Source of the DNA: Thermomicrobium sp. CFH 73360
Lineage (GTDB): Bacteria; Chloroflexota; Chloroflexia; Thermomicrobiales; Thermomicrobiaceae
Reading direction: 5' to 3'
NCBI RefSeq assembly: GCF_023806465.1
Contig: NZ_JAMSLS010000002.1
Location: forward strand, 620,001-684,000
Length of the DNA stretch: 64,000 nucleotides
The notes under the pieces are model-generated. The model ran no database searches. It was given only the letters and a program-made list of their open reading frames with translations, and was not told where the DNA came from. Made by a program: the position numbers and the translations under genes. Position 1 is the first letter of the stretch; each line of letters starts with the position of its first letter. Positions 17,198 to 26,110 of this stretch are shown one piece after another.

Positions 17198-17995
17198 GTG
17201 TTGAGGAGACCAACGACTGAACGCGTTACACCAGAAAGCGCTGCGCTGCGCGTCACCTTCTGGCAAAGTCTAGCAGCCTATCACTGGGCATGCAACGTTG
17301 CTGAAGGGCGACGTGTCCTCGATGTTGGCTGCGGCGAGGGATACGGCACGAGAGAACTGGCACGGCACGCTCGGTTCGTTGTCGGTCTCGATGTCGATGC
17401 AATAGTGTTGCGGGCCGCACGTCGTCGGTATGTGGCTACGAATCTTCGGTGGATCTGCGGAGAGGCTGATGCACTGCCGTTTCGTGACGGAAGTATTGAT
17501 CTTCTGTGTTGTTTTCAGGTGCTCGAGCACTTCGAGCAGCCAGAGCATTTCCTCCGCGAGGCACATCGGGTTCTGACAACACGCGGACATCTCCTGCTGA
17601 CAACACCTAACCGAGCTGCCATCCTCAGCGGACTGAATCCGCACCACGTCCGTGAATACGATCCGGAGAGTTTGCAGGAACTCCTCCGTAGGGTGTTCGA
17701 GCATGTCCAACTCCTCGGCGTTTTCCCCAGCGAGCGGGTTGCAGCGTACCGCGCTGCCAATCGCCGCACGGTAGAAAAGGTCCTGCGGCTTGATCGATTG
17801 CAGCTGCACCGTCGATTACCAGGCAGGTTGCGGGGCGAACTTCACGCGTTGGGTACGCTCCTGGTACGGTGGTGGCTGAACCGACGCCTGCACAGCTTGG
17901 TTGAAGGGATCGCTGTTGAAGACTTCCGTGTTGGCGAGGGCGATGTCACGCAAGCAATTGATCTCGTTGCGGTTGCGCGGAAAGAGGAGTACTAG
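17198..17995 (+). CDS. Class I SAM-dependent methyltransferase
   Basis: A 265-aa protein with a Methyltransf_11-type fold: SAM-binding motif I VLDVGCGEGYGTRELA (about residue 40), acidic loop VVGLDVDAIVL, EADALPFRDGSIDLL and the motif CFQVLEHFEQPEHFLREAHRV. The C-terminal 90 residues are basic and Leu/Arg rich. A small-molecule or glycan methylation role is typical; no substrate can be assigned. TTG start at 17198 after a weak site. It is a single gene, divergent from the dioxygenase. Confidence 0.85.
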   Translation: MLRRPTTERVTPESAALRVTFWQSLAAYHWACNVAEGRRVLDVGCGEGYGTRELARHARFVVGLDVDAIVLRAARRRYVATNLRWICGEADALPFRDGSIDLLCCFQVLEHFEQPEHFLREAHRVLTTRGHLLLTTPNRAAILSGLNPHHVREYDPESLQELLRRVFEHVQLLGVFPSERVAAYRAANRRTVEKVLRLDRLQLHRRLPGRLRGELHALGTLLVRWWLNRRLHSLVEGIAVEDFRVGEGDVTQAIDLVAVARKEEY

Positions 17996-18298
17996 CTCAC
18001 GAGAGGACAGCGCACAACCTCGAGCCTCCGAGGAGTTCCGGCGGTGTGACAGGCTCCATCGAGCGAATCCTGCACGCTTGCAGCAAACGCGACGCGATCA
18101 GCGCGCGACACGGAACGGGTCGGAGAAGAGCTGAACCGAGTCGAACAGGACAGGCACAACAGTGAGCCTGGTTCCGGGTGGGAGTATCCCCGGACGCAAC
18201 GAGCTCGACCATGAGAATTGATGCGGTTTCCCCAAGAGGAGAGCGGGCAGTGCTCGCTCAGTGAGCACCGCCCGCCCACCGAAAGGAGGGTACCATTC
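17996..18298. other. Convergent intergenic region with strong stem-loop
   Basis: About 300 bp with no coding frame that resembles a protein family. It contains a 13-position inverted repeat (arms 18243-18255 and 18263-18275; one A/C mismatch) of very high GC content. It lies 24 bp downstream of the leftward small gene and can end transcription from both sides; no T-tract follows. Confidence 0.5.
18243..18275 (-). terminator. Stem-loop at end of leftward redox operon
   Basis: Arms GCGGGC-A-GTGCTC and GAGCAC-C-GCCCGC with a 7-nt loop, just downstream of the 77-aa gene. No U-tract on either strand, so it may be Rho-assisted or an mRNA 3'-end stabiliser. Confidence 0.5.
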
Positions 18299-18532
18299 TC
18301 AATGTCCGTGGCCGGGCCCGTGTACTGGGGCGTCGGTGACTTCGCTCAGGAGCACCGTCTTGTGGGCGAAGTGGCGGTGCATCCAGTCGAGATACTCCCA
18401 CCGATTGCGGACGATCCGTGTCTGCTCTGGATCGGTGACATCTTGGGGAACACGAGTCATCAAGCTCGGATCAACCTCAAAGACGTGCAAATCCTCACGG
18501 CAGAGCACCACGCCTTTGCGAACCCGCTTCAT
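18299..18532 (-). CDS. Hypothetical 77-aa protein with His-rich tail
   Basis: A small soluble protein starting at an ATG that overlaps the stop of the flavoprotein gene (ATGA, 4 bp), so translation is probably coupled. Residues 1-24 (KGVVLCREDLHVFEVDPSL) and the centre (RNRWEYLDWMHRHFAHKTVLL) look like structured sequence. The last residues are HGPGHGH, with three His of a possible metal site in addition to the MHRHFAH cluster. I do not recognise a family. Its position as last gene of the permease/Fe-S/flavoprotein operon suggests an accessory or maturation role for the redox pair. Confidence 0.65.
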   Translation of the reverse strand: MKRVRKGVVLCREDLHVFEVDPSLMTRVPQDVTDPEQTRIVRNRWEYLDWMHRHFAHKTVLLSEVTDAPVHGPGHGH

Positions 18533-20064
18533 GCGCCCACCTCCTCGTCGACGTAGGCAAGATGCAAATAATTCTTGCTGGGATTGAGGATGTTGTTCGG
18601 ATCGAGCAGACGCTTCATTTTCTTCATGAGCTCGAACCCACCCTCATGAAGCTCTACTGGAATGAACTCAGCGTCCCCCTCGCGGCACGCCCCGTGACAA
18701 GCGCTGATTGAGCCTTGATGTTCAAGTGTGGCCCGGGTAATCTCCCGCTTGAGGTTCACCCACGCCTGCCAAGTTTCCTCGTTGAGCGCCTGCTCCCAGA
18801 TCCCGATGTCAATTTCCACGAGATAGTCACCCCAGCCCTTGTAGGGATTGTTGCTGTAGAAGAACATGCCCCAGTTGTCGAAAATCCCGTACTTCTGAAT
18901 ATACCGGTCAGTGATCTCGTGCCACTTTTGCTTGATAGCAGGGAGTTCCGAGTAAATGATCGCGGCGTCCTCGCAGTGCCAGCTCATCGGAACAACCGTT
19001 CCATCTGGTAGGCGACCGTGGAGTGGCGTCGCGTACCGATCGTGTCGTGAGGCCCAGTCACCCGCGGAGAGCTCGTCACCGAGGTATTCGCCTCCGGTCT
19101 CCTTCGCGATCCGGAAGAGCCGGTTCGCTGCCGCACGCACCTCCTCCTCGACGCCGTAGAGCGCTGTGGCAACGACCGCCTTGATCCGATCTGGCAAAGG
19201 AATGTATGCCTCATCGTCACGGCGGAGATAGTCGACCTTGCGCTCATCAAAGAGAATGACGGCGGCCAGTGTGCCCAGCCCAGACGTCGAGAGTGCCCCG
19301 GTACTCCGGTAGGCCTCCTCAAACGACTCATACCCGAAGAACGCGGCAAGTTCGGCTTCCGGCTTCGGGAACAGCTCGAGCGTCGCCTCCGTGACCACGC
19401 CGAGCGTTCCTTGCGTACCAATGAAGAGCTGCTTCAGGTTATAGCCGGTCGAGGCCTTGCGAACCTTGGGCGCGCCACCTCCGTCACTCAGGCGCACAAT
19501 CTCTCCAGTTGGGAGTACCACCTGCAAGCTGATCACGAGATCGCGCGTGTGCCCATAGCGCGAGCCGATGAGCGACCAACCACTCGTCCCGATTCGCCCG
19601 CCGATGATGGAGACCGGATAGGATGCAGGATCGTCCGGATAGAAGACCCCGTAGGGTGCCAGGTACTCGTTCAGCTTGAGCATATTGAGGCCAGGCTGAA
19701 CCGTGACCGTGCGATTCACCAGATCCAGCTCGATAATCTTGTTCATCTTCTTAATATCGAGCAGGATTCCCTTGTGAAGTGGCACTGCCCCATCGGCAAG
19801 ACCGGTCCCACCAGCACGCGGGACGACCGGCACACGGAACTGATTTGCGATACGCAGGATTGCCGAAACCTCTTCCGCGGTCTCCGGCAGCACAACCACA
19901 TCGGGCATGTGCTCGGCGAACCGATGCACCGGGAACGGCGCCGGCACACGCGTGCGAGCGATCCGCGCTCCGAGATCGGTGCGCACTTTCTCTTTCCCGA
20001 GTGCCTGCTCGAGTGCCGTGATGACTTGATCGGTAACCGGATTCGGAACCGTCAGCGTCGCCAT
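18529..20064 (-). CDS. FAD-linked oxidase, GlcD/D-lactate dehydrogenase-like
   Basis: A 511-aa flavoprotein of the vanillyl-alcohol-oxidase/GlcD class. The FAD-binding PCMH domain (about 50-235) has PDVVVLPETAEEVSAILRIA, PVVPRAGGTGLADGAVP and GTQGTLGVVTEATLELFPKP; the C-terminal FAD-oxidase domain ends with MKKMKRLLDPNNILNPSKNY. These enzymes oxidise 2-hydroxyacids or related alcohols and pass electrons to a membrane pool, often through a GlcF/HdrD-type Fe-S partner, and such a gene lies 15 bp upstream. Downstream comes the 77-aa protein. The substrate is unknown. The central insert CHGACREGDAEFIP contains two Cys. Confidence 0.9.
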   Translation of the reverse strand: MATLTVPNPVTDQVITALEQALGKEKVRTDLGARIARTRVPAPFPVHRFAEHMPDVVVLPETAEEVSAILRIANQFRVPVVPRAGGTGLADGAVPLHKGILLDIKKMNKIIELDLVNRTVTVQPGLNMLKLNEYLAPYGVFYPDDPASYPVSIIGGRIGTSGWSLIGSRYGHTRDLVISLQVVLPTGEIVRLSDGGGAPKVRKASTGYNLKQLFIGTQGTLGVVTEATLELFPKPEAELAAFFGYESFEEAYRSTGALSTSGLGTLAAVILFDERKVDYLRRDDEAYIPLPDRIKAVVATALYGVEEEVRAAANRLFRIAKETGGEYLGDELSAGDWASRHDRYATPLHGRLPDGTVVPMSWHCEDAAIIYSELPAIKQKWHEITDRYIQKYGIFDNWGMFFYSNNPYKGWGDYLVEIDIGIWEQALNEETWQAWVNLKREITRATLEHQGSISACHGACREGDAEFIPVELHEGGFELMKKMKRLLDPNNILNPSKNYLHLAYVDEEVGA

Positions 20065-20079
20065 CGTTCCCTGCCCTTC

Positions 20080-21348
20080 TCAGTCGTTCAACCCCATCGC
20101 CTCGGCGACCATTTCAAGGAGATCGAGCACCTCAAGCTGCTGTTCACGACCGGATGAGGTCAGCGGACGCTCTGACCACGGGCAGGCACTGACGAGAGCC
20201 TGGACGTTCAACTCCTTGGCCCGCGAGATACGGAGGTCAGCAATCTTTTTCGCCAGATCCGGATGCTCGACGGCAAAGCCACCACCCGCACCGGAGCAGT
20301 AAGCCCACTGAGTCACGTGGTCGACGTCGATGAAGGTCAATCCCGGGATGGCGCGGAGAATCTTGCGCGGAGCCTCCCACTTCCCCAACCGCTTGTTCAT
20401 CCGGCAGGGATCGTGGTAGGTGACCGTCTTCTCAATCGGCTTGACAAACTGGATCTTCCCCTGATCCAGGAGCTCGGCGACAAAGTCGATCATAAACACG
20501 AACTCCGGGAGTTCCTCTTGCGGGAACAGCTGCGGGTACATGTCAACGAAACTGATGTAGTCGTGAGGATCGAGAACAAAGACCCGCTTGGCCCCGGCCT
20601 TCTTCCAGTCGGCAACGTTGTGCTCGGCAAGGTAGCGCGCGTGATCGGGATATCCCATCTCGAGCGATGGACCACCACAGCACCACTGCTCATACATGAG
20701 GCCAAAGGGGACACCGGCAGCATGGAGGATCTTGGCGACCGCCTTCGGCAGGCTCGTCCGGTAGTAGGCGGCTTCGCAGTCGACGAACAGGATATTCTCT
20801 CCACCCCGGGGAATTTCAAAGGGCAGGTCCTTCGCCCAGTCGGCAACACGATTGGGGTCGACCGGTTGAATATTCTCGTAATCGAGGACTGGCTCGTTCT
20901 TTCCCACCATCGTCGCCTCGACCCAGCGCTGCCAGCGCGGCCAGAGACCGAGGCCGGCCTTATTCGCGGCAGCACGCATGTCCTGGACGAGCTTCACCGT
21001 GCGCGTTCGGTTACGGTAGAAATCGCCGACGAAGAGGGTGTTGGGACACCGGAGCTCGCAGCCACCACAGAGCGTGCAGTAGCTGTAGTTCTCGGCCACA
21101 TCCTCCAGATGCGCCGCTCCCTTTTCGATCGCCACCACATTGGCGTGAAAGGCTGTCGGAGTGTGTTGTTCGTTCCGCGTGACCTGATAGACTGGACAGA
21201 CCTCCCGACAGAACTTGTGCCCAGAGCTGAAGCAGCCATAGGCCTGGAGCAGATGCCCTCGGACGAACTCCTGCTCGATCTCCCGAACCCCATCGTGTCC
21301 GTTTGCCGCAACCATTTCCGGCGGCGTCGTGCGGATCTCGTCGCTCAT
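20080..21348 (-). CDS. Fe-S protein with CCG domains, HdrD/GlcF-like, altered first cluster
   Basis: A 422-aa (Fe-S)-binding protein. The second ferredoxin motif is canonical (C91, C94, C97, C101-Pro). The first has only C39, C47 and C51-Pro, with Ser41 and His44 where two cluster Cys normally sit. Two CCG-type domains follow: EQWCCGGPSLEMGYPDHA, and HDPCRMNKRLGKWE paired with YCSGAGGGF (Ser in place of the usual second Cys). The family shuttles electrons between a flavoprotein and quinone or disulfide acceptors. ATG at 21348 follows GGAGGGAGGT. It sits between the permease and the flavoprotein genes, so it is the likely electron acceptor of the latter. Confidence 0.88.
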   Translation of the reverse strand: MSDEIRTTPPEMVAANGHDGVREIEQEFVRGHLLQAYGCFSSGHKFCREVCPVYQVTRNEQHTPTAFHANVVAIEKGAAHLEDVAENYSYCTLCGGCELRCPNTLFVGDFYRNRTRTVKLVQDMRAAANKAGLGLWPRWQRWVEATMVGKNEPVLDYENIQPVDPNRVADWAKDLPFEIPRGGENILFVDCEAAYYRTSLPKAVAKILHAAGVPFGLMYEQWCCGGPSLEMGYPDHARYLAEHNVADWKKAGAKRVFVLDPHDYISFVDMYPQLFPQEELPEFVFMIDFVAELLDQGKIQFVKPIEKTVTYHDPCRMNKRLGKWEAPRKILRAIPGLTFIDVDHVTQWAYCSGAGGGFAVEHPDLAKKIADLRISRAKELNVQALVSACPWSERPLTSSGREQQLEVLDLLEMVAEAMGLND

Positions 21349-21448
21349 GTGACCTCCCTCCATCCTGGCTCACATCCCACAGACCGAGTTCCTCAGTGCG
21401 CTTGCGACATTCTCACCTCCACCGGAACCGCACCACCAGCCGACCGCT

Positions 21449-22864
21449 TCAGTCTCCCTTCTGCGCTGCCACCAACTCCCGCCGGGAGACCGTCAGACGC
21501 CGGGTCAAGAAGGTGAGCGCAAGATAGACAGCAGCAGTCAGGAAGAATGTCGGGATGCCAGCCGTAATGTAGGTGAACAACGGTCCAGCACGGTCAGTCG
21601 CCGGGTCATAGGTCCAGAAGTAGAAGATGCCGCCCAAGACAATCGCGGCGTATGCTTCCCAGTTAAAGCCGGCCACATACTGGTAGCGGCCCGCATGCTG
21701 ACGGTACAGGTCACGCAACGAGATGTGGAAGCGCTGGACGAAAACATAGTCGGCAACCATTACACCACCGAAAGCGGCCATGATAAAGGAGATATAGGCA
21801 AGGAACTTCGTGTAGCTGTCATACATGGTCGGGGTAAGCATGAGCAACGCCGCAGGAACGGTCGTCAGGAGGGCCCAGAACCACTTCCAGCGTGGGAAGA
21901 GCGTCTTGATGCTAAGGCTCTGTGAGTAGATGAGCACCGTCGCGGAGGTCAGGTTGGCCAGAATCAGCATGAACAGGCCAAAGAGACCAAAGAGTGGACC
22001 ACCTGCCTCAATCATCCACTCAGTTGGTTCATACGTTCCGACAAGCAACGCTGTCAGTGCGCCAAGGATCGCGGCGACGTTGAGGAGAACGCCCCATCCC
22101 AAGTAGGTTCCAATCAGTGCCGTCCGCTCATCTTTGGCCAAACGATTCCACTGGCCAATGTACGGGAGCCAGGAGAAACCAAGACCGACATTCCACTCAA
22201 TCGCCGAGGCGAGTCCGCGCACTGAACTGTCATACGGCGCTGGTGGCTGAGCGTTCCAGACTGTGGAGACTCCTTTATCGACGAAAATGTAGAAGATCAG
22301 CCCAATGATGATCAGGACCATCGCCGGCACGCCGACTCGGATGAAGAGCCGGATCGCGATCGGTCCCTGCAATGCAAGCCACCAGGCGACCGCGAACGCA
22401 GCGAGGGCGAACATCGGTGCACCAACCGTTCGGGAGGCCAGCCATTCCGGCCCTCCGAAGGCTGCAACGACGCGGATCGCCGACTCGCCGAGCATGAAAC
22501 AGGCAATGGTGATCCACCCAAGGTTCAAGATAGCGAAGATGATGAGGAAGAGATTACTGCCGCGTGGGCCCAGGATAGCTCGTGCACCAATGAAGGTATC
22601 AACACCATACCGGGCGTAGAGGATCGCCAAGACACTAATCAAGAAGACCGGAATCGCGTTCCCAAAGAGGATCGCGGCAATTGCCGGTCCTGCAGGGAGC
22701 ACAGACCCCGTGTAGCCACCAACGAGGAAACTCCAGGCAGCGATTCCAAAGCCGACCTGAACTAGAAGGAAGTCTAACAAACCAAACTGCCGTTCCCCTC
22801 GGAGAACCGGCAGGATACCAAAATAGACCTCCCGCTGAACTGCCTGCTCTCGCCCTTCAGCCAT
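21449..22864 (-). CDS. NCS1 family nucleobase/cation symporter-type permease
   Basis: A 471-aa membrane protein with about 12 transmembrane helices, of the purine-cytosine permease/allantoin permease superfamily. N-terminal GLLDFLLVQVGFGIAAWSFLVGG and the FIGARAILGPRGS motif are typical of NCS1 (TM2-3 region). The start ATG 22864 is preceded by AGGAGGTGGGCGAG. NCS1 members import cytosine, purines, allantoin, hydantoins or related N-heterocycles with a cation. Its neighbours, a redox pair, molybdenum hydroxylases and a CodA-type deaminase, support such a substrate. A 59-aa membrane protein is encoded 25 bp upstream. Confidence 0.9.
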   Translation of the reverse strand: MAEGREQAVQREVYFGILPVLRGERQFGLLDFLLVQVGFGIAAWSFLVGGYTGSVLPAGPAIAAILFGNAIPVFLISVLAILYARYGVDTFIGARAILGPRGSNLFLIIFAILNLGWITIACFMLGESAIRVVAAFGGPEWLASRTVGAPMFALAAFAVAWWLALQGPIAIRLFIRVGVPAMVLIIIGLIFYIFVDKGVSTVWNAQPPAPYDSSVRGLASAIEWNVGLGFSWLPYIGQWNRLAKDERTALIGTYLGWGVLLNVAAILGALTALLVGTYEPTEWMIEAGGPLFGLFGLFMLILANLTSATVLIYSQSLSIKTLFPRWKWFWALLTTVPAALLMLTPTMYDSYTKFLAYISFIMAAFGGVMVADYVFVQRFHISLRDLYRQHAGRYQYVAGFNWEAYAAIVLGGIFYFWTYDPATDRAGPLFTYITAGIPTFFLTAAVYLALTFLTRRLTVSRRELVAAQKGD

Positions 22865-22889
22865 GTCTCGCCCACCTCCTCCTGCCGTC

Positions 22890-23069
22890 TTAGCGATGTA
22901 ACAAGAGGTTCAGTACCAGCGCCGCGAAGAGGAACAGCACCACTGCCGTCACCACCCACATGTAGACCCAGTCGAGGTTTGAGAAGGGCTCAGGACGCTC
23001 GCCCTCTTCGATGCGCCGAATCCGCTCATCCAACTCTGCTTGCAGTTGGGGCTCCAGTAGCTGCTCCAT
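22890..23069 (-). CDS. Small single-pass membrane protein
   Basis: A 59-aa protein starting at ATG 23069, which has a textbook AAGGAGGT site 5 bp upstream; the frame is open further upstream but that portion has no support. It has an acidic/charged N-terminal half (LQAELDERIRRIEEGERPEP) and one C-terminal transmembrane helix (WVVTAVVLFLFAALVLNLLL). First gene of the permease operon. By analogy with small subunits of secondary transporters it could assist the NCS1 permease, but this is inference; no family is recognised. Confidence 0.75.
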   Translation of the reverse strand: MEQLLEPQLQAELDERIRRIEEGERPEPFSNLDWVYMWVVTAVVLFLFAALVLNLLLHR

Positions 23070-23273
23070 AGCCACCTCCTTTATGCCGAAAATGACCACC
23101 TGAGTCCCCATTAGTAAGGTAAACACGCGCGACCCGCAGTACAAGATTTCCGAATACAATTCCCATGATGCATTTTTGTAGTCAGACACAACGAGCGGGA
23201 CATTGCACAGCGCGTCGCGAACAACTCCCAGCTAAAGTTCCTCCGAGACAACAGCGTCGACATGACAGTTCAG

Positions 23274-23304
23274 TCCTGACAATGAGGCAAAGATCCGCTA
23301 TACT
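23274..23304 (+). promoter_or_regulatory. Promoter of the first molybdenum hydroxylase gene
   Basis: CTGACA followed by a 17-bp spacer and TATACT, about 45 bp before the ATG at 23348. The -35 matches five of six and the -10 four to five of six consensus positions. Coordinates are accurate to a base or two. Confidence 0.6.
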
Positions 23305-23347
23305 GGGTGCGAAGCAGGATCGTCAGCGTCAGGGAAGGGGTTAGGCG

Positions 23348-25660
23348 ATGGTATTGAGTCGAATGGTCGGGGCTCGCGTCCGCCGGAAGGAAGACCCTCG
23401 CCTTATCACAGGAACGTCTCAGTATGTCGATGACATGACGCTTCCTGGCATGCTCTATGCGGCCTTCGTCCGCAGCACGTACCCGCATGCGGCCATCAAG
23501 AAGGTGGACGCCTCCGCGGCACTGGCCATGCCCGGTGTCGTCGGTGTGATCACTGCTGAGCAGCTCGGCCACTGGCTGAAGGGCACGGTACAGCTTGGTG
23601 GAGGGGAAGGAGAGGGAGAAGCCACACCGCAGGAGGCTCCATCGGGGCCGCCACAGCACGAACTCCTGGCCGTCGATCGTGTCCGCTACGTTGGTCAGCC
23701 GATCGCAGTCGTTTTGGCGACAGAACGCTATCGTGCCTATGACGCAGCAGCCGCTGTCCAAGTCGAATACGAGCCGCTCCCAGCGGTTGTCGACCCCGAG
23801 GAAGCGATGAAGGACGGTGCGCCGCAGATCCATGCGACGCTCCAGAACAACATCGCGATGCACACCAGCCATCAACACGGCGATGTCGACAAAGCGTTCG
23901 CCGAAGCAGACATCGTCATCAAGCAGCGCTTCTACCAGCAGCGGCTCGTTTCCGTTCCCATGGAGCCCCGCGCTGTCGCTGCAGCACCTGACCCGTTGAC
24001 GCGTGGTGTCACCGTCTGGTCATCCACACAAGCTCCTCACAACAACCGGAACACACTGGCTCAGGCATTGGGGCTCAGTCACGGCCAAGTCCGCGTCATT
24101 GCACCGGAAGTCGGTGGCGGCTTTGGTGCCAAGATCGGAGCCTATCCAGAGGACATCATCCTTGCGGCGATTGCGCTCCATTTGCATCGCCCCGTCAAGT
24201 GGTATGAAACACGCTCGGAACACTTCATCGCCACCAACCAAGGACGTGGGCAGGTGGCCTACTATGAGCTCGCCGCGACGAAAGAGGGGCGGATCCTCGG
24301 TTTGCGCCTCAAGGTCATCCAGGATCTGGGCGGCTACCCGAAGGTCATGCTCTTGGCACCACTCACCGCAATGATGTCGGTCGGTGTCTATGACATCCCC
24401 AATCTCGCGATTGAGACCTATAGTGTTTGCACGAATACTACGCCAATTGGGGCTTATCGTGGTGCCGGTCGACCCGAAGCCGCCTACTATATCGAACGGA
24501 TGATGGATCTCCTCGCCCGCAAGCTCGGGAAGGACCCGGCCGAGGTACGCCGGATCAATTACATCCCGCCAGACAAGTTCCCCTATCAGACACCCGCCGG
24601 CGCTCGCTACGATTCCGCCGAGTACGAAAAGTCGTTGAACAAGGCGCTGGAGATCTCGCGCTACCACGAGTGGCGCCAAAAGCAGCAGGAGCTCCGCCAG
24701 CAGGGTCGCTATATCGGCATCGGGCTGGCCACCTACACGGAAATCTGCGGCTTTGGTCCCTACGAAAGCGCTTCGATCCGGGTCGAACCAACCGGAGCCG
24801 TTATCGCCTATACGGGCACGTCCCCACACGGACAGGGGCTGGAGACCGCACTCGCTCAGATCATCGCGGACGAAATCGGCGCCGACTTTGACCAGATCGT
24901 CGTGCTGCACGGGGATACTCAGAGCGTCCCGGAAGGCGTTGGCACGTTGGGCAGCCGGAGTTTGGCCGTCGGTGGCGGCGCCATGCTGATGGCCGCGCAG
25001 CGTATCCGCGAGAAGGCGATTCGTATCGCCGCACACTTGCTTGAGGCGGCGGTTGAGGACGTGGAGTACGCCGACGGTAAGTATCGGGTCAAGGGCGCAC
25101 CGGACCGCGCGGTCACCCTCGCCCAGATCGCCCAGGCTGCCTACAGCCCGGGGCTCCCAGCTGACATCGAGCCCGGACTCGTCGTGACCGACTACTATGC
25201 GCCACCAGGAACGCTGTTCCCCTTCGGCACCCACGTGGCGGTCGTGGAAGTCTTCCCCGAAACAGGCGAGGTCAAGCTCCTCGAGTACTACTCGGTCGAC
25301 GACTGTGGCCCCCGCATCAACCCCCTCCTCGTCGAAGGCCAGGTCCACGGTGGCCTCGCCCAGGGTATTGCCCAAGCCCTCTGGGAGGAGGTCCGCTACG
25401 ACGACTCCGGCCAACTCCTCACCGGTACCCTCATGGACTACGCCATTCCGAAGGCGCACCTGCTACCGAGCTTTGTCACTGACGAGACGGTCACACCGAG
25501 CCCAATCAATCCGCTGGGGGCCAAAGGGATCGGCGAGGCAGCAACGATCGGGGCTACTCCAACCATCGCCAACGCGGTGATGGACGCCTTAGCGCCCTTC
25601 GGGATTGAGCACCTCGATATCCCGTTGACTCCAGAAAAGATCTGGCGCGCTCTGCAGTAG
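23348..25660 (+). CDS. Molybdenum hydroxylase large subunit, CoxL/XdhA family (copy 1)
   Basis: A 770-aa molybdopterin-cytosine-dinucleotide-type catalytic subunit of the xanthine dehydrogenase/CO dehydrogenase family. N-terminal a/b hammerhead domain (GARVRRKEDPRLITGTSQYVDD), then Mo-binding domains with APEVGGGFGAKIGAYPED, the active-site loop AYRGAGRPEAAYYIERMMD, GTSPHGQGLETALAQI and LGAKGIGEAATIG (catalytic Glu). The AYRGAGR loop is that of 'form II' enzymes, not the AYxCSFR loop of true CO dehydrogenase, so an aldehyde or N-heterocycle substrate is more likely. ATG 23348 has GGAAGGGG upstream. No CoxS (2Fe-2S) or CoxM (FAD) gene is adjacent. It is followed by a terminator and a paralogue. 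Confidence 0.93.
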   Translation: MVLSRMVGARVRRKEDPRLITGTSQYVDDMTLPGMLYAAFVRSTYPHAAIKKVDASAALAMPGVVGVITAEQLGHWLKGTVQLGGGEGEGEATPQEAPSGPPQHELLAVDRVRYVGQPIAVVLATERYRAYDAAAAVQVEYEPLPAVVDPEEAMKDGAPQIHATLQNNIAMHTSHQHGDVDKAFAEADIVIKQRFYQQRLVSVPMEPRAVAAAPDPLTRGVTVWSSTQAPHNNRNTLAQALGLSHGQVRVIAPEVGGGFGAKIGAYPEDIILAAIALHLHRPVKWYETRSEHFIATNQGRGQVAYYELAATKEGRILGLRLKVIQDLGGYPKVMLLAPLTAMMSVGVYDIPNLAIETYSVCTNTTPIGAYRGAGRPEAAYYIERMMDLLARKLGKDPAEVRRINYIPPDKFPYQTPAGARYDSAEYEKSLNKALEISRYHEWRQKQQELRQQGRYIGIGLATYTEICGFGPYESASIRVEPTGAVIAYTGTSPHGQGLETALAQIIADEIGADFDQIVVLHGDTQSVPEGVGTLGSRSLAVGGGAMLMAAQRIREKAIRIAAHLLEAAVEDVEYADGKYRVKGAPDRAVTLAQIAQAAYSPGLPADIEPGLVVTDYYAPPGTLFPFGTHVAVVEVFPETGEVKLLEYYSVDDCGPRINPLLVEGQVHGGLAQGIAQALWEEVRYDDSGQLLTGTLMDYAIPKAHLLPSFVTDETVTPSPINPLGAKGIGEAATIGATPTIANAVMDALAPFGIEHLDIPLTPEKIWRALQ
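25217..25449 (+). repeat. 233-bp tract identical to 27980-28212 (CoxL copy 1)
   Basis: By direct comparison every base of 25217-25449 equals 27980-28212 (constant offset 2763), including synonymous positions, while flanking codons differ. It encodes FPFGTHVAVVEVFPETGEVK through LTGTLMDYAIP. A second identical tract of 95 bp is at 25559-25653 / 28322-28416. Likely recent gene conversion. Confidence 0.9.
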
Positions 25661-26110
25661 GCCAGGGCAAGCGTCTAAAGGCGATATCAGGTGAACTTGA
25701 GTGGCCCGGGGCAATGCTCCGGGCCACCTGTCTTCAACGCTCCTCGTTTTGAGCGCCGTATCGTTTCAAAAATGAGCACGGCGCGCCTTCCAACCGGATT
25801 GCGTGACCAAGGTATCCCGCGCATGAGTAGTCAGCCTACCTGTGCCGGGAGACTTGTGTTTCAAGGAAGTACAGTCCCTTCTGCTGCAGAGCACCGGGAT
25901 CTGCGCAATTGCCAGCGAAACTGTTGTAGACCTGGAGGGCAATACGATTTTCATGACTCACGTGAGTCCGCCGCGGCTTTAGTATTTAGCCCCTAACCAG
26001 ATACCAGTCATGTGATGACCCTTGACTTTTCAGGCGATTCGTCTCAGGCTAGAGTTGTGTACTTGGCATGGGAGCAATCGACGGGAGCCGTCGAGGAAGG
26101 GAGTACAGCA
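25661..26110. other. Intergenic region between the two CoxL paralogues
   Basis: 450 bp without a gene. It carries the terminator of copy 1 (25701-25727), a 7-bp inverted repeat with an 18-nt loop (25753-25759 / 25778-25784) and presumably the promoter of copy 2; TTTTCA-17-TAGAGT at 26027-26055 is a weak candidate. It is more AT-rich than the flanking genes. Confidence 0.4.
25701..25727 (+). terminator. Terminator after CoxL copy 1
   Basis: Perfect 9-bp stem (GTGGCCCGG / CCGGGCCAC) with a 9-nt loop, 40 bp after the stop codon, followed by a pyrimidine-rich TGTCTTCAACGCTCCTCGTTTT. Confidence 0.65.

Noticed and set aside
20263-21516. 417-codon plus-strand frame
   Set aside because: Antisense to the Fe-S protein; the long open frame is a GC-rich codon-bias shadow.
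24020-25459. 479-codon minus-strand frame
   Set aside because: Antisense to CoxL copy 1 with none of its own motifs.
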